A stretch of DNA of 64,000 nucleotides, from contig DWWE01000052.1 of assembly GCA_019119835.1 (NCBI GenBank), positions 1 through 64,000 on the forward strand, read 5' to 3'. The notes beneath the pieces were generated by a model. The model had not been told where the DNA came from. It made no database searches and worked only from the letters and a program-made list of their open reading frames with translations. This document shows positions 1 through 8,552 of this stretch, piece by piece. Position 1 is the first letter of the stretch. Each line of letters opens with the position of its first letter. The position numbers were made by a program, and so were the translations under genes. Source of the stretch: Candidatus Gemmiger stercoravium (lineage in GTDB: Bacteria > Bacillota > Clostridia > Oscillospirales > Ruminococcaceae).

Positions 1-202
1 GCCGTCGGCGGACATGCGCCGACGACGGCGACACCGACAGGGAAATTTTACGGCAAATTGTGTGCGAGGAACGAAGTGACGAGTGCGCGATTTGACGTAA
101 AATTTTGTCGAAGGGGATACACAAGGGGAAACAGACGCGTTAGGCAATCGCCGTACGCGGCTGTTGCCCCTTGTGCAGCGTGTCGAGTTTCTCGACACGC
201 TG
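1..202 (+). repeat. Copy 1 of a ~200-bp multi-hairpin intergenic repeat (left edge may lie outside the window)
   Basis: Near-identical to 11672-11872 and 35156-35470 (minus an insertion); ends in the perfect hairpin agcgtgtcgag-ttt-ctcgacacgct. Confidence 0.9.
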
Positions 203-256
203 AGGCCCCGCCGGGCAGGCAGGGCCTTGCAAAGCCGGAACAGCGTGTGTCCGGGG

Positions 257-1939
257 TCAGACGGTCTTGTGGATGGTGAAGGTCTCGTCGATGGGCTCCA
301 CCTGGCCGTCGTCGGTGATCTGGTAGGTGTCGATGGAGAAGGTGTCGGCGGTGATGTGCAGCACGCTGTAGCTGGGCAGCCAGTTCTGGCTGCGCACCGC
401 GATGTAGTCCTGCTGGGTGGCCAGCAGCTCATAGAACTTGGAGCCGGAGGCCGAGTTGGCGGTCATGTACAGCACGCCTTCCGGGTCGGTGAGCTCGTTG
501 CCCTGGGTGTCCTCGATGGTGTAGCACTTGTTGCCGTCCACAAACGCCTGCTTGGAAGCCTCGCCCTCGGCGTCGCCTTCCTCCGGCCACAGGGTATACA
601 GTTCGCCGGTGGCCACGTTCATCGCATGGTCCCAGTCATAGTCGGTGCCGTCCTCATTCATCGGCATCGAGTAGGCGTCGTGTTCGCCGCCGTCGCCGGA
701 CAGCATCTTGGACCGGCTGTAGGTGTGGTCGTGGCCCTGCAGCACCACGTCAATGTCGTTGGCGTCAAAGATCGGGGTCAGCTGGGTGCGCAGGATCATG
801 CCGTCGGTGTCGGAGTGGTCATAGCCGGACCCGTAGATGTCCTGGTGCAGCGTCACGATCCGCCAGGTGGCGTCGGGGTAGGCGGCCACGGCCTCCTCCA
901 CCGTCTTCTGGTGTTCGGCGGCGTTGTAGTTGTTGGTGTTCAGCACAATGAACACGGCGGGGCCGTAGCTGTAGTAGTAGTCGCCGCCGGCTTCGGTCAG
1001 GCCGTTCTCGGTCTCGTTGGGGTTGTAGAAGTGGTAGCCGTAGTCGGGGTTCAGCGAGTCATGGTTGCCGATGGTGGTGGCCACGGGCAGCCCGGCCAGA
1101 ACCGACGGGTTCAGGTAGGCGGCGTACTCCTCCTCCTTGGGCTTGCCGGTCTTGTTCACCTGGTCGCCGGCCGAAATCACAAAGTTCAGCTCGGGGTTCT
1201 GCTCGGCGGCGATCTCCAGCGTGCGGTTCCAGCCGTAGCCGTCGTTGCGGGCCGCGGTGTTGGCCACGCCGTCGTCGCCCACCAGCTCCTCGCCGCCCTG
1301 CGGCTTGCCGGAGGAAGCGCCCACCTGCGGGTCGCCCACATACAGCAGGTTCAGTTCGCTGAAGCTGCCGGTCTTGTATTCCGCCGGTTCGGTCTGCACA
1401 CCGCTCTTTTCCACGGTGTAGTAGTAGGTGGTGTTCTCCTGCAGGCCGGTCACGGTCACATGGTTGTACTCATAGGCTTCGCCGCCGGTCAGCTCGGTGT
1501 CCACCGCGCCGCTCTCGCCGGTGTAGGCGGTCAGGTTGTCCTTGTCGGTGCCGAAATGGACCACCGGGGTGGCGGCGCCGTCCGCCGTTTTGGAGTACCA
1601 GGCAAAGTTCAGCTGGGTCTCATCGGCGCCCGGCGTCAGCGAGACCTTGGTATAGTCGGTGGCCACGCTCTCCCACTGGGCAACCCAGGCGTCCCAGTCG
1701 GTGCCGGTCACGCTGGAGTCGTTGTAGTGGTCGGGCAGGGCCGAAACCGACATGCCGGCGCTCTCGGCGGTGGCTTCCTCCGCCGGGGCGGCGGTGGGCT
1801 CGGCGGCCGCTTCGCTGGCGGCGGCCGGCTCGCTGGAGGCGGCCTCGCTGCTGGCGCTGCCAGTGCTGCAGCCGGCCAGCATGCCGGCCGCCATCGCGCA
1901 GCTGAGCAGCAAAGAGATCATCTTCGCGTTTTTCATCAT
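257..1939 (-). CDS. Metallophosphoesterase / purple acid phosphatase-like lipoprotein
   Basis: Lipobox signal (LLSCAMAAGMLAGCS), Ser/Ala/Glu linker, Fn3-like N-terminus, then phosphatase motifs YVGDPQVG, SAGDQVN, GNHDS, LQGHDHTYSR. Confidence 0.88.
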   Translation of the reverse strand: MMKNAKMISLLLSCAMAAGMLAGCSTGSASSEAASSEPAAASEAAAEPTAAPAEEATAESAGMSVSALPDHYNDSSVTGTDWDAWVAQWESVATDYTKVSLTPGADETQLNFAWYSKTADGAATPVVHFGTDKDNLTAYTGESGAVDTELTGGEAYEYNHVTVTGLQENTTYYYTVEKSGVQTEPAEYKTGSFSELNLLYVGDPQVGASSGKPQGGEELVGDDGVANTAARNDGYGWNRTLEIAAEQNPELNFVISAGDQVNKTGKPKEEEYAAYLNPSVLAGLPVATTIGNHDSLNPDYGYHFYNPNETENGLTEAGGDYYYSYGPAVFIVLNTNNYNAAEHQKTVEEAVAAYPDATWRIVTLHQDIYGSGYDHSDTDGMILRTQLTPIFDANDIDVVLQGHDHTYSRSKMLSGDGGEHDAYSMPMNEDGTDYDWDHAMNVATGELYTLWPEEGDAEGEASKQAFVDGNKCYTIEDTQGNELTDPEGVLYMTANSASGSKFYELLATQQDYIAVRSQNWLPSYSVLHITADTFSIDTYQITDDGQVEPIDETFTIHKTV

Positions 1940-2117
1940 TACTCTCCCATTTCACGTTTCACGAGCGAAATCCGCTCATCCATAACAGAATGCCGAACGG
2001 TCCGCAGACCGTCGCCATCGGTGGAGAATCTCCGTCCCAACCGCCGCCTGTGCGGCGGGTGCCTTTTCAGCGGCGCGCCGGGGACCCCGGCATGCCAAGG
2101 CGGGGAATCGCTCCGCC

Positions 2118-2147
2118 GGGATCCGCAGCTTGCCGGATCCCTTTTTT
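2118..2147 (+). terminator. Rho-independent terminator-like hairpin on + strand
   Basis: gggatccg-cagcttgc-cggatccc followed by tttttt. Confidence 0.6.
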
Positions 2148-2160
2148 CGGGCCCAGCAGA

Positions 2161-2189
2161 ACTATAGCACCGGCCGCGGCCCAATGCAA
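2161..2189 (-). promoter_or_regulatory. Sigma70-type promoter for the metallophosphoesterase gene
   Basis: Minus strand TTGCAT-N17-TATAGT. Confidence 0.55.
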
Positions 2190-2298
2190 TCAGACTGCGC
2201 AAAGCTTTTCGCCGATTTTACAAGACGGATGCAAACCTGCCGATTGTGTAAAAAATCAGGAAATCTGCCCGCACGGCGCCCCCGGGGGCCCCGCGCCC

Positions 2299-2327
2299 TT
2301 GCATTGCGGCGCAAAACACGGTATAAT
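2299..2327 (+). promoter_or_regulatory. Sigma70-type promoter for the 2379 lipoprotein gene
   Basis: TTGCAT-N17-TATAAT, then ttaaggag RBS. Confidence 0.65.
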
Positions 2328-2378
2328 ACGTTCATATATGCGCTCAGCGCATCACAAAGTTTTAAGGAGCGTTTTTTG

Positions 2379-3512
2379 ATGAAGTCCTTGCGTGCGAAAT
2401 TCCTCAGCCTGGGCATGGCGCTGGTGCTGGCGCTCAGCGCCTCGGGCTGTGCCATTACCACCCCGGCTGTGGTGGGGTCCATCGGCGGGGTGGAGATCCC
2501 CGCCGGCATCTACCTGCTGGCCCAGTACAACGCCTACAGTTCGGCGGCTTCGGCGGCCGACCTGGCCACCGGCGAAACGGCCGACGACGTGAAGGCGGTG
2601 CTGAACGCCCAGTGTACCGGCACGATCGGGGATGAGGAGGTGACCACCGACGGCGCCGACTATGTGGCCCGGCTGACCCTGCGCAGCCTGCAGCACTACG
2701 CCGCGGTGGAGACCCTGTTCGACGAGCTGGGCGGCACGCTGTCCGACGCCGCCACCTCCGAGGCGGCCGACCAGGCCGAGAGCGTCTGGTCCTCCAGCGG
2801 CGACCTGTACGCCGCCAACGGCATCGGGAAGGACTCGCTGGAAGCCTACCTGCTCAACGCCGCCAAGGCGACCGAGCTTCTGCAGCTGTTCTACGGCGAA
2901 AACGGCCAGACCCCCGTCACCGATGAGGAATACATCGACTATCTGGAAAACGAATGCCTCTACCTGGACATGGTCCAGCTGCCGCTGTTCGACTCCTCCA
3001 CCTACGCCTTCGCCGATGAGGAGCAGAGCCGGACCATCGAGAGCCTGGCCGAAGAATGCGCCGCCACCCTCAACGAATGGGCCACTGCCGAGCAGGGCCG
3101 CAGCGAGCGGTTCACCTCCCTGTATGAAGCGGCGATGGAGTATGTGCCCCGGGCCGTCGAGGCGCTGGGCTCCACGATGGAGTCGGCCCAGGCGCTGAAC
3201 TATGCGGGCACCCAGCTCATGACCCCCGACGACCTGGTCACCTACGGCGACGCCCTCACCGATGCGGTGGCCGAAAACGGCCGGAACGTCTGGTTCACCT
3301 ACAACATGGGCACCGCCATCGGCGTGCTCTGCGCCGTGGACCCGCTGGACGCCGCCGACCTGGACAGCTACAAGCAGAGCGACCTGCTGACCACCATGAA
3401 GCAGGACGAGCTGGACCAGACGCTTTATGAGGAAGGCGCCGCCCTGGAACAGAACCTGGACGAAAGCGCCATGCAGGTGTACAAGGCCGCCAACATCAAG
3501 CGCACGGTCTGA
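2379..3512 (+). CDS. Lipoprotein of unknown function, possibly SurA/PrsA N-domain-like
   Basis: ATG after RBS; signal MKSLRAKFLSLGMALVLALSASGC lipobox; alpha-helical body. Confidence 0.75.
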   Translation: MKSLRAKFLSLGMALVLALSASGCAITTPAVVGSIGGVEIPAGIYLLAQYNAYSSAASAADLATGETADDVKAVLNAQCTGTIGDEEVTTDGADYVARLTLRSLQHYAAVETLFDELGGTLSDAATSEAADQAESVWSSSGDLYAANGIGKDSLEAYLLNAAKATELLQLFYGENGQTPVTDEEYIDYLENECLYLDMVQLPLFDSSTYAFADEEQSRTIESLAEECAATLNEWATAEQGRSERFTSLYEAAMEYVPRAVEALGSTMESAQALNYAGTQLMTPDDLVTYGDALTDAVAENGRNVWFTYNMGTAIGVLCAVDPLDAADLDSYKQSDLLTTMKQDELDQTLYEEGAALEQNLDESAMQVYKAANIKRTV

Positions 3513-3640
3513 CCCCCCTTTTTCCACAACATTGCAAACATGCGGGCACGCTGCAGCCGGCTGGCTGGGTCGGCGGCCCGCATTTTGCGGCTTCGGGGGC
3601 AGGAATGTCAACCCCTCACGACCGATCAGGAGGCAACAGC

Positions 3641-5482
3641 ATGAAGGACTGGAAACTGCGGATGGCCAGCGGCCTGCTGGCGCTGGGGCTGGTTTGCGCC
3701 GCCCCGGCCCCGGCCATGGCCCGTACCCCGGAACACCCCGCCGGCGGGTGGGTCTCCGGGCTGATGGACCTGCCGGTGGTGGGGGATCTGCTCCGCCTGC
3801 TCACCGGCGGCGGGGAGGAAGCGGCCGCCGGCGAGGGGGCGTCCACCGCCGAGACCGCCGCCACCGCCGAGACCGCCACCGCCGAGTCTGCCGAGACCGC
3901 CAAGGCCGCGCCGGCCGAAGCAGCGGCGCCGCAGCCCTGGCCCCAGGGCTGGATGCAGGGCGCGGTGCAGCCGGGGGTGGAACTGCCCCGGGCCGACGCC
4001 GACGACCCCACCCTGCCCGATGCCCTCACCGCGACCCAGTGGGCCGCCCTCCCGGTGGGGCAGGACACCCTTTCGCTGACCAGCCGGGAGGAGACCAACT
4101 TCGGTGACCTGACCGCGGACGCGGCCGCCCAGGCGGCGGCCGCCTGGCTGTGGCAGCAGGGGGAGGCGACCGCCGACCTGCGCAGCCTGCCGGTGGCGGC
4201 GGCCATCCCCGGCGAACTGCTGACCCGCAGCGCCGCCGCCGGTACCGCCCTGGCCGATCTGGGCGGCTGCCTGGCGGAAGGGGACCTCTCGCTGGCCATG
4301 GTGCAGATCACCCCCGCCCGGCTGGTGTCGGTGCTGGAGACCGGCCTGGCCGACAGGGAGGACCCGACCGGGGAGGGCTACGGCCTGTTTTTGCAGCTCA
4401 GCGGGCTGCGCATGACCTACACCGAGACGGAGGGCGCGGCCCGGGTGGCCGAGCTCGCGCTGGCAGACCCGGAGGAGGAAGCGGGCCGCGCCCTGGCCCT
4501 TGACGATGAACAGACCCCGCTGCTGCTGGTGCTGCCCCGGGCCTACCTGGAGGCCTTCGGCCTCACCGAGGCGGAGGGCTGCCCCGACCTGCTGGCCGAC
4601 GCCGGGCTGACCCTGCCCGACGCGCTGGCGGCCCTGCCCGCCAACCTGGGCGCGGCGGACACCGCCGCCCTGCTGGACCGGACCGCCCCGGCCGGGCGAG
4701 TGCTGCCGGCCGACACTGCGGACGCCACCTTCACCGGCGTGGTGGAACTGGGCGCCGACTATGCCGGGCTGCAGATCCGGCTGCTGGTGGACGGCAGGGA
4801 AGTCACCGCCGTCACCGACGCCCAGGGCCGGCTGACCCTGCCCGGCCTGGCCGGCGGCGGCCACACCCTGCAGATGGCCGCCGGCGAGCCGGCCTACTAC
4901 CTGAGCGACCGCACCGGCGTCGGCACCGGCGCCGAGGGCAGCGTGCCGGTGACGGTGACCGCGGTGCCGGCGGACTGCGTGCTGGGCCCGGCCCCCACCG
5001 CCGCCCCGGCGCCCACGGCCGCCCCCACCGCCACCCCGGCACCCACCGCCACCCCGGCTGCCAGCGCCAGCCCGGCGCCCACCGCGGCGCCCACCGCAGC
5101 CCCGGCCACCGTCACCGTGACCTCGCCGGAGGAGGAGCCGGCCACCCCGGCGCCCACCGCAGCCCCCACCCCGGTGCCGGCTGCCACCGCCGCGCCCACC
5201 GCCCGCCCCACCGCGGCCCCGATCTTTGACCCCACCGCCGAGATGCTGCAGGCCACCCCCGACCCCACGCTGGCCCCCACCGCCACCCCGGCCCCCACGG
5301 CGGAGCCCACCCCCGACCCGGCCCGGCTGGAAGAGCAGGAGGCCGCCCGCAAGACCTCCAGCCAACTGCCGCTGTACATCGGCCTGGGGCTGGCTGCGGT
5401 GGGCGCCGCGGCGGTGGCCGTGGTGCTGGTGCGCCGCAAACTCACGGCCCGCAGCGGCCATACCTACCGCCGCAAGCCCTGA
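3641..5482 (+). CDS. Membrane-anchored surface protein with 5'-nucleotidase C-terminal-like domain
   Basis: Signal peptide, ETNFGDLTADA and FLQLSGLRMTY motifs, Ig/carboxypeptidase-regulatory-like segment, Pro/Thr/Ala-rich linker, C-terminal TM helix with RRK. Confidence 0.72.
   Translation: MKDWKLRMASGLLALGLVCAAPAPAMARTPEHPAGGWVSGLMDLPVVGDLLRLLTGGGEEAAAGEGASTAETAATAETATAESAETAKAAPAEAAAPQPWPQGWMQGAVQPGVELPRADADDPTLPDALTATQWAALPVGQDTLSLTSREETNFGDLTADAAAQAAAAWLWQQGEATADLRSLPVAAAIPGELLTRSAAAGTALADLGGCLAEGDLSLAMVQITPARLVSVLETGLADREDPTGEGYGLFLQLSGLRMTYTETEGAARVAELALADPEEEAGRALALDDEQTPLLLVLPRAYLEAFGLTEAEGCPDLLADAGLTLPDALAALPANLGAADTAALLDRTAPAGRVLPADTADATFTGVVELGADYAGLQIRLLVDGREVTAVTDAQGRLTLPGLAGGGHTLQMAAGEPAYYLSDRTGVGTGAEGSVPVTVTAVPADCVLGPAPTAAPAPTAAPTATPAPTATPAASASPAPTAAPTAAPATVTVTSPEEEPATPAPTAAPTPVPAATAAPTARPTAAPIFDPTAEMLQATPDPTLAPTATPAPTAEPTPDPARLEEQEAARKTSSQLPLYIGLGLAAVGAAAVAVVLVRRKLTARSGHTYRRKP
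4985..5335 (+). repeat. Degenerate P-T-A coding repeat (low complexity)
   Basis: Recurrent gcccccaccgcc / ccggcgcccacc units encoding APTAAPTATPAPT. Confidence 0.75.
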
Positions 5483-5524
5483 CGCTGCGGTACCCGACCT
5501 TCCCCCGCCAAGAACAGGAGTGTT

Positions 5525-6394
5525 ATGACTGAAAATCGCTTGAAAAACCTTGCCCTGGAAGTGCTGGGCTGCTTTGTCTCGGCCCTGGGCGTCTACAGCT
5601 TCGCCGTGGCGGCCGAGGTGCCGGTCACCGGCATCGCCGGCATCGGCGCGATCCTGTACCATCTGTTCGGGCTGCCCATCGGCCTGTCCAACATCCTTCT
5701 CAACGTTCCCATCGTGCTGTTCTGCTTCCGCCTGCTGGGGCGGGACTTCTTCCTGCGCAGCGTGCGCTGCATGGTGCTCTTCGCCTTCTTCACCGACTTT
5801 GTGCTGCCGGCGCTGCCGGTCTACAGCGGCGACCGCTTCCTGGCCGCCCTTTGCGGCGGCGTGGTCATGGGCATCGGCGACGCGCTGATCTATATGCAGA
5901 ACTCCAGCACCGGCGGGGTGGACTTCATCACCATGGCCATCAAGGTCAAGCACCCCCACCTGCCCTTCGGCAACCTGACCTTCGGCGCGGCGCTGGCGGT
6001 CATCCTGGCCAACGGGCTGGTGTTCCGGGATGTGGACGCCATCATCTACGGCCTGATCCTCAACTTCCTGGCCTCCTACATCATCAACCGGATGATGTTC
6101 GGCTTCAATTCCTGCATGCTGGCCCTGATCGTCACCGACGACGGCCCCGCCGTCTGCGAGGCCATCGACCGGGCGGTGGACCGGGGGTCCACCATCCTCA
6201 AGGCATACGGCGGCTACAAGCAGGACCGGCGGGACGTGGTGCTCTGCGCCTGCAGCAGCAAACAGCTGTATGAGGTGGAAAAGCTCATGCGCCGGCTGGA
6301 CCCCAACAGCTTCATGATCATGCTGCAGGCCAACGAGGTCCAGGGCGAAGGCTTCCGCCGGCTGGTGCTCGGCAAGGAGCAAAAACACCGCTGA
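5525..6394 (+). CDS. YitT family membrane protein (DUF2179 C-terminus)
   Basis: EVPVTGIAGIGAILYHLFGLPIG, GGVDFITMAIK, C-terminal GGYKQDRRDVVLCACSSKQ. Confidence 0.92.
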   Translation: MTENRLKNLALEVLGCFVSALGVYSFAVAAEVPVTGIAGIGAILYHLFGLPIGLSNILLNVPIVLFCFRLLGRDFFLRSVRCMVLFAFFTDFVLPALPVYSGDRFLAALCGGVVMGIGDALIYMQNSSTGGVDFITMAIKVKHPHLPFGNLTFGAALAVILANGLVFRDVDAIIYGLILNFLASYIINRMMFGFNSCMLALIVTDDGPAVCEAIDRAVDRGSTILKAYGGYKQDRRDVVLCACSSKQLYEVEKLMRRLDPNSFMIMLQANEVQGEGFRRLVLGKEQKHR

Positions 6395-6410
6395 CCCCCG
6401 ACAACCGAAA

Positions 6411-6462
6411 ACCGCCCCGCGGCGACCCGGATCCGGGTTGCGCCGCGGGGCGGTTCTGTTTT
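6411..6462. terminator. Bidirectional terminator between convergent genes
   Basis: accgccccgcggcg ... cgccgcggggcggt, T-rich flank. Confidence 0.8.
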
Positions 6463-6466
6463 GGTT

Positions 6467-7456
6467 TCAGGTGATCTTCAGCGCCCGCTGCACCCGGTAG
6501 ACGGCGTAGCGGAACAGCCCGACGATCAGGCTGCCTTCCACCCAGACATAGTGGGGCAGATTGCGCCAGTAAAACTTTGGCTTGTCCAGCCGGCGCAGGG
6601 CGGTCCTGGCTTCGGCAAAGCCCTTGGCGTAGTCGCCGCCAAAGCCCCGCAGCCGGAACATCACGACCTTGAGCAGATACCCCAGCACCAGCGGGATCAG
6701 GTTGAGCAGCAGCATCGCCGCCGGCATGTTCTTGTAGGGCAAAAGAATGCTGTTGCGCCCGCTCTGGATGCTCTTGAAGGGGTTGTAGCGCACCGCGCCG
6801 GTGGTGGCCCCGCAGATGTGCCGGCACCGGGCGGTGGGGCAGTAGACGTTTTTGTAGCCGAAGTTGTTGGCCCGCCAGCTCAGGTCCACGTCCTCATAAT
6901 AGGCGAAGAACAGCTCGTCAAACACGCCGATCTTGTCCAGGATGGCGCGGCGGTACAGCGCCGCGCCGCCGCAGGCCGAAAAGATCCGCCCGGGCTTCTG
7001 GTAGCGGCTGGCCTTCAGCCCGTCGCCCCGCTTGCAGGCAAAGCCCAGCAGGGTCACATAGTCGCCGGCGTCGTCGGCCAGCTCGGGCTCGTAGTACCGC
7101 AGCATCAGGCTGGACACCGCAAAGATCCGCTCGTCGGCCTCGGCGGTGCGGATCAGCTCGGCCAGCCACCGGGGCTCGGCAAAGGCATCGTTGTTGAACA
7201 GGGCGATGTACTCGCCCTTTGCCACCGCGATGCCCTGGTTCACCGCATGGGAAAAGCCGGTGTTCTCGCTGTTCTCGATCAGGGTGTAGCCCGGCCGGCC
7301 CCGGTAGCTGCGGGCGATGGCCAGGCTCTCGTCGGTGGAGCCGTTGTCCACCACGATCAGTTCAAAATCCGTCTCGGTCTGGGCCCAGATGGATTCGATG
7401 GAATCCCGCAGCCAGCCCGCCCCGTTCAGATTGGGGATGATGACGCTCGCTTTCAT
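6467..7456 (-). CDS. Glycosyltransferase family 2
   Basis: ASVIIPNLNGAGWLRDSIESIWAQT, VVDNGSTDES, EDVDLSWR. Confidence 0.92.
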   Translation of the reverse strand: MKASVIIPNLNGAGWLRDSIESIWAQTETDFELIVVDNGSTDESLAIARSYRGRPGYTLIENSENTGFSHAVNQGIAVAKGEYIALFNNDAFAEPRWLAELIRTAEADERIFAVSSLMLRYYEPELADDAGDYVTLLGFACKRGDGLKASRYQKPGRIFSACGGAALYRRAILDKIGVFDELFFAYYEDVDLSWRANNFGYKNVYCPTARCRHICGATTGAVRYNPFKSIQSGRNSILLPYKNMPAAMLLLNLIPLVLGYLLKVVMFRLRGFGGDYAKGFAEARTALRRLDKPKFYWRNLPHYVWVEGSLIVGLFRYAVYRVQRALKIT

Positions 7457-7471
7457 TCAAAACCGCTCCCT

Positions 7472-7870
7472 TCACAACAGGCGGTGCCGCCCCAGCAGCA
7501 TCAGCAGCAGCGGCAGGTTGGGCCCCAGCACAAACAGCACCGCCAGCACCAGCGCCGCCGCCGACAGGATCACCTGCCGGATCAGGTACGCCTGGGCCAG
7601 CCGCTGCAGGTCCTGGCTGCGGGTGCCGCCGGCGGCAAAGATCAGCAGCGGGATCAGCCCCACCAGCGGCAGCCAGAACAGGCACAGCGCCCCCAGGTAC
7701 CGGGCGGTGGTCAGGCGGTCGTCCCGGGGCGGGTCGGGGTAGCAGGGCCCCGGGGGCGGGGGCGGGGGTGTCGGGGCCGAAGTCTGGGCCGAGACCTGCC
7801 CGCACCGCGGGCAGCGGTACTGCCCCGGGGGCAGCAGCAGGCCGCATTGGCGGCAGAATACCAGCTTCAT
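7472..7870 (-). CDS. Zinc-ribbon membrane protein of unknown function
   Basis: FCRQCGLLLPPGQYRCPRCG zinc ribbon plus two TM helices. Confidence 0.7.
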   Translation of the reverse strand: MKLVFCRQCGLLLPPGQYRCPRCGQVSAQTSAPTPPPPPPGPCYPDPPRDDRLTTARYLGALCLFWLPLVGLIPLLIFAAGGTRSQDLQRLAQAYLIRQVILSAAALVLAVLFVLGPNLPLLLMLLGRHRLL

Positions 7871-7908
7871 CGCAGCGCGAAGCTCCTTTCACAAAGTAAG
7901 ATGAGCGC

Positions 7909-8337
7909 TTACAGCGCCAGCGGCCGGTCCAGGTGGGTGGCCAGGATGATCTGGGTGTTGGTGGTGCCCAGCGTCTGGATGCGGGTCAGCAGATGTTCCA
8001 GCTCGTCGATGCCGCTGCAGCTCACCTTCACGGTGAAGTTGTAGGTGCCGGTCACCCGGTAGCACTGCAGCACGTCGGGTTCCCCCTGCACCAGCTGGAG
8101 AAACTCCTCCCGTTTGTCCGGGTTGGTCTGCACCGAGATCAGCCCCTGCACCCGGTTGGGCTCGTCGGGGCGGTGCAGCAGCACCGTGTACCCGCCGATG
8201 ATCCCCTCCTGCTCCAGCCGATGGATGCGGCTGGACACCGCCGGGCTGGTCAGGTTGATCTTCTGCGCGATCTCCTTGACCGGCATCCGGGCGTTCTGCA
8301 CCATCAGCTGGATGATTTTTCGGTCTAGATCGTCCAC
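7909..8337 (-). CDS. Lrp/AsnC family transcriptional regulator
   Basis: DDLDRKIIQLMVQNARMPVKEIAQKINLTSPAVSSRIHRLEQEGIIGGY; GTG start after GGAGGG. Confidence 0.92.
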   Translation of the reverse strand: MDDLDRKIIQLMVQNARMPVKEIAQKINLTSPAVSSRIHRLEQEGIIGGYTVLLHRPDEPNRVQGLISVQTNPDKREEFLQLVQGEPDVLQCYRVTGTYNFTVKVSCSGIDELEHLLTRIQTLGTTNTQIILATHLDRPLAL

Positions 8338-8480
8338 AAGGCTCCCTCCGTTTCTGCGGGGTTTATGCAACCCACACAAAAAAATAAAATGAAGAAAATA
8401 TTCTTTGTGCGGAACATCGAAAGGCCGTTTCCGGCCTTTTTCGGTGTCTTTGCTGAATATAATAAAGCATTTCCTGGCTA

Positions 8481-8509
8481 ATTATAATAAAATGAAAACA
8501 AAAATACAA
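8481..8509 (-). promoter_or_regulatory. Promoter for the Lrp-family gene
   Basis: Minus strand TTGTAT-N17-TATAAT in an AT-rich island. Confidence 0.55.
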
Positions 8510-8518
8510 GGCTTTGGT

Positions 8519-8546
8519 TTGACATTTTCTGGAAAGAGACTATAAT
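8519..8546 (+). promoter_or_regulatory. Consensus sigma70 promoter
   Basis: TTGACA-N16-TATAAT, bracketed by CTTTGGT / ACCAAAG inverted repeat. Confidence 0.75.
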
Positions 8547-8552
8547 ACTAAC

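Noticed and set aside
58-279. ORF in repeat copy 1 (and matching ORFs at 11729 and 35093)
   Set aside because: Translates the structured repeat; no RBS, overlaps hairpins, frame not conserved with the insertion in copy 3.
164-2167. 667-aa + strand ORF antisense to the metallophosphoesterase
   Set aside because: Shadow ORF typical of high GC; V/G/H-rich composition; the minus-strand protein has clear domains and signal peptide.
4985-5335. Possible CRISPR or satellite array
   Set aside because: In-frame protein low-complexity repeat with no unique spacers.
3626-6388. 920-aa minus ORF across the 5'-NT-like and YitT genes
   Set aside because: Antisense low-complexity Gly/His/Gln-rich translation; coding strand products are recognisable.
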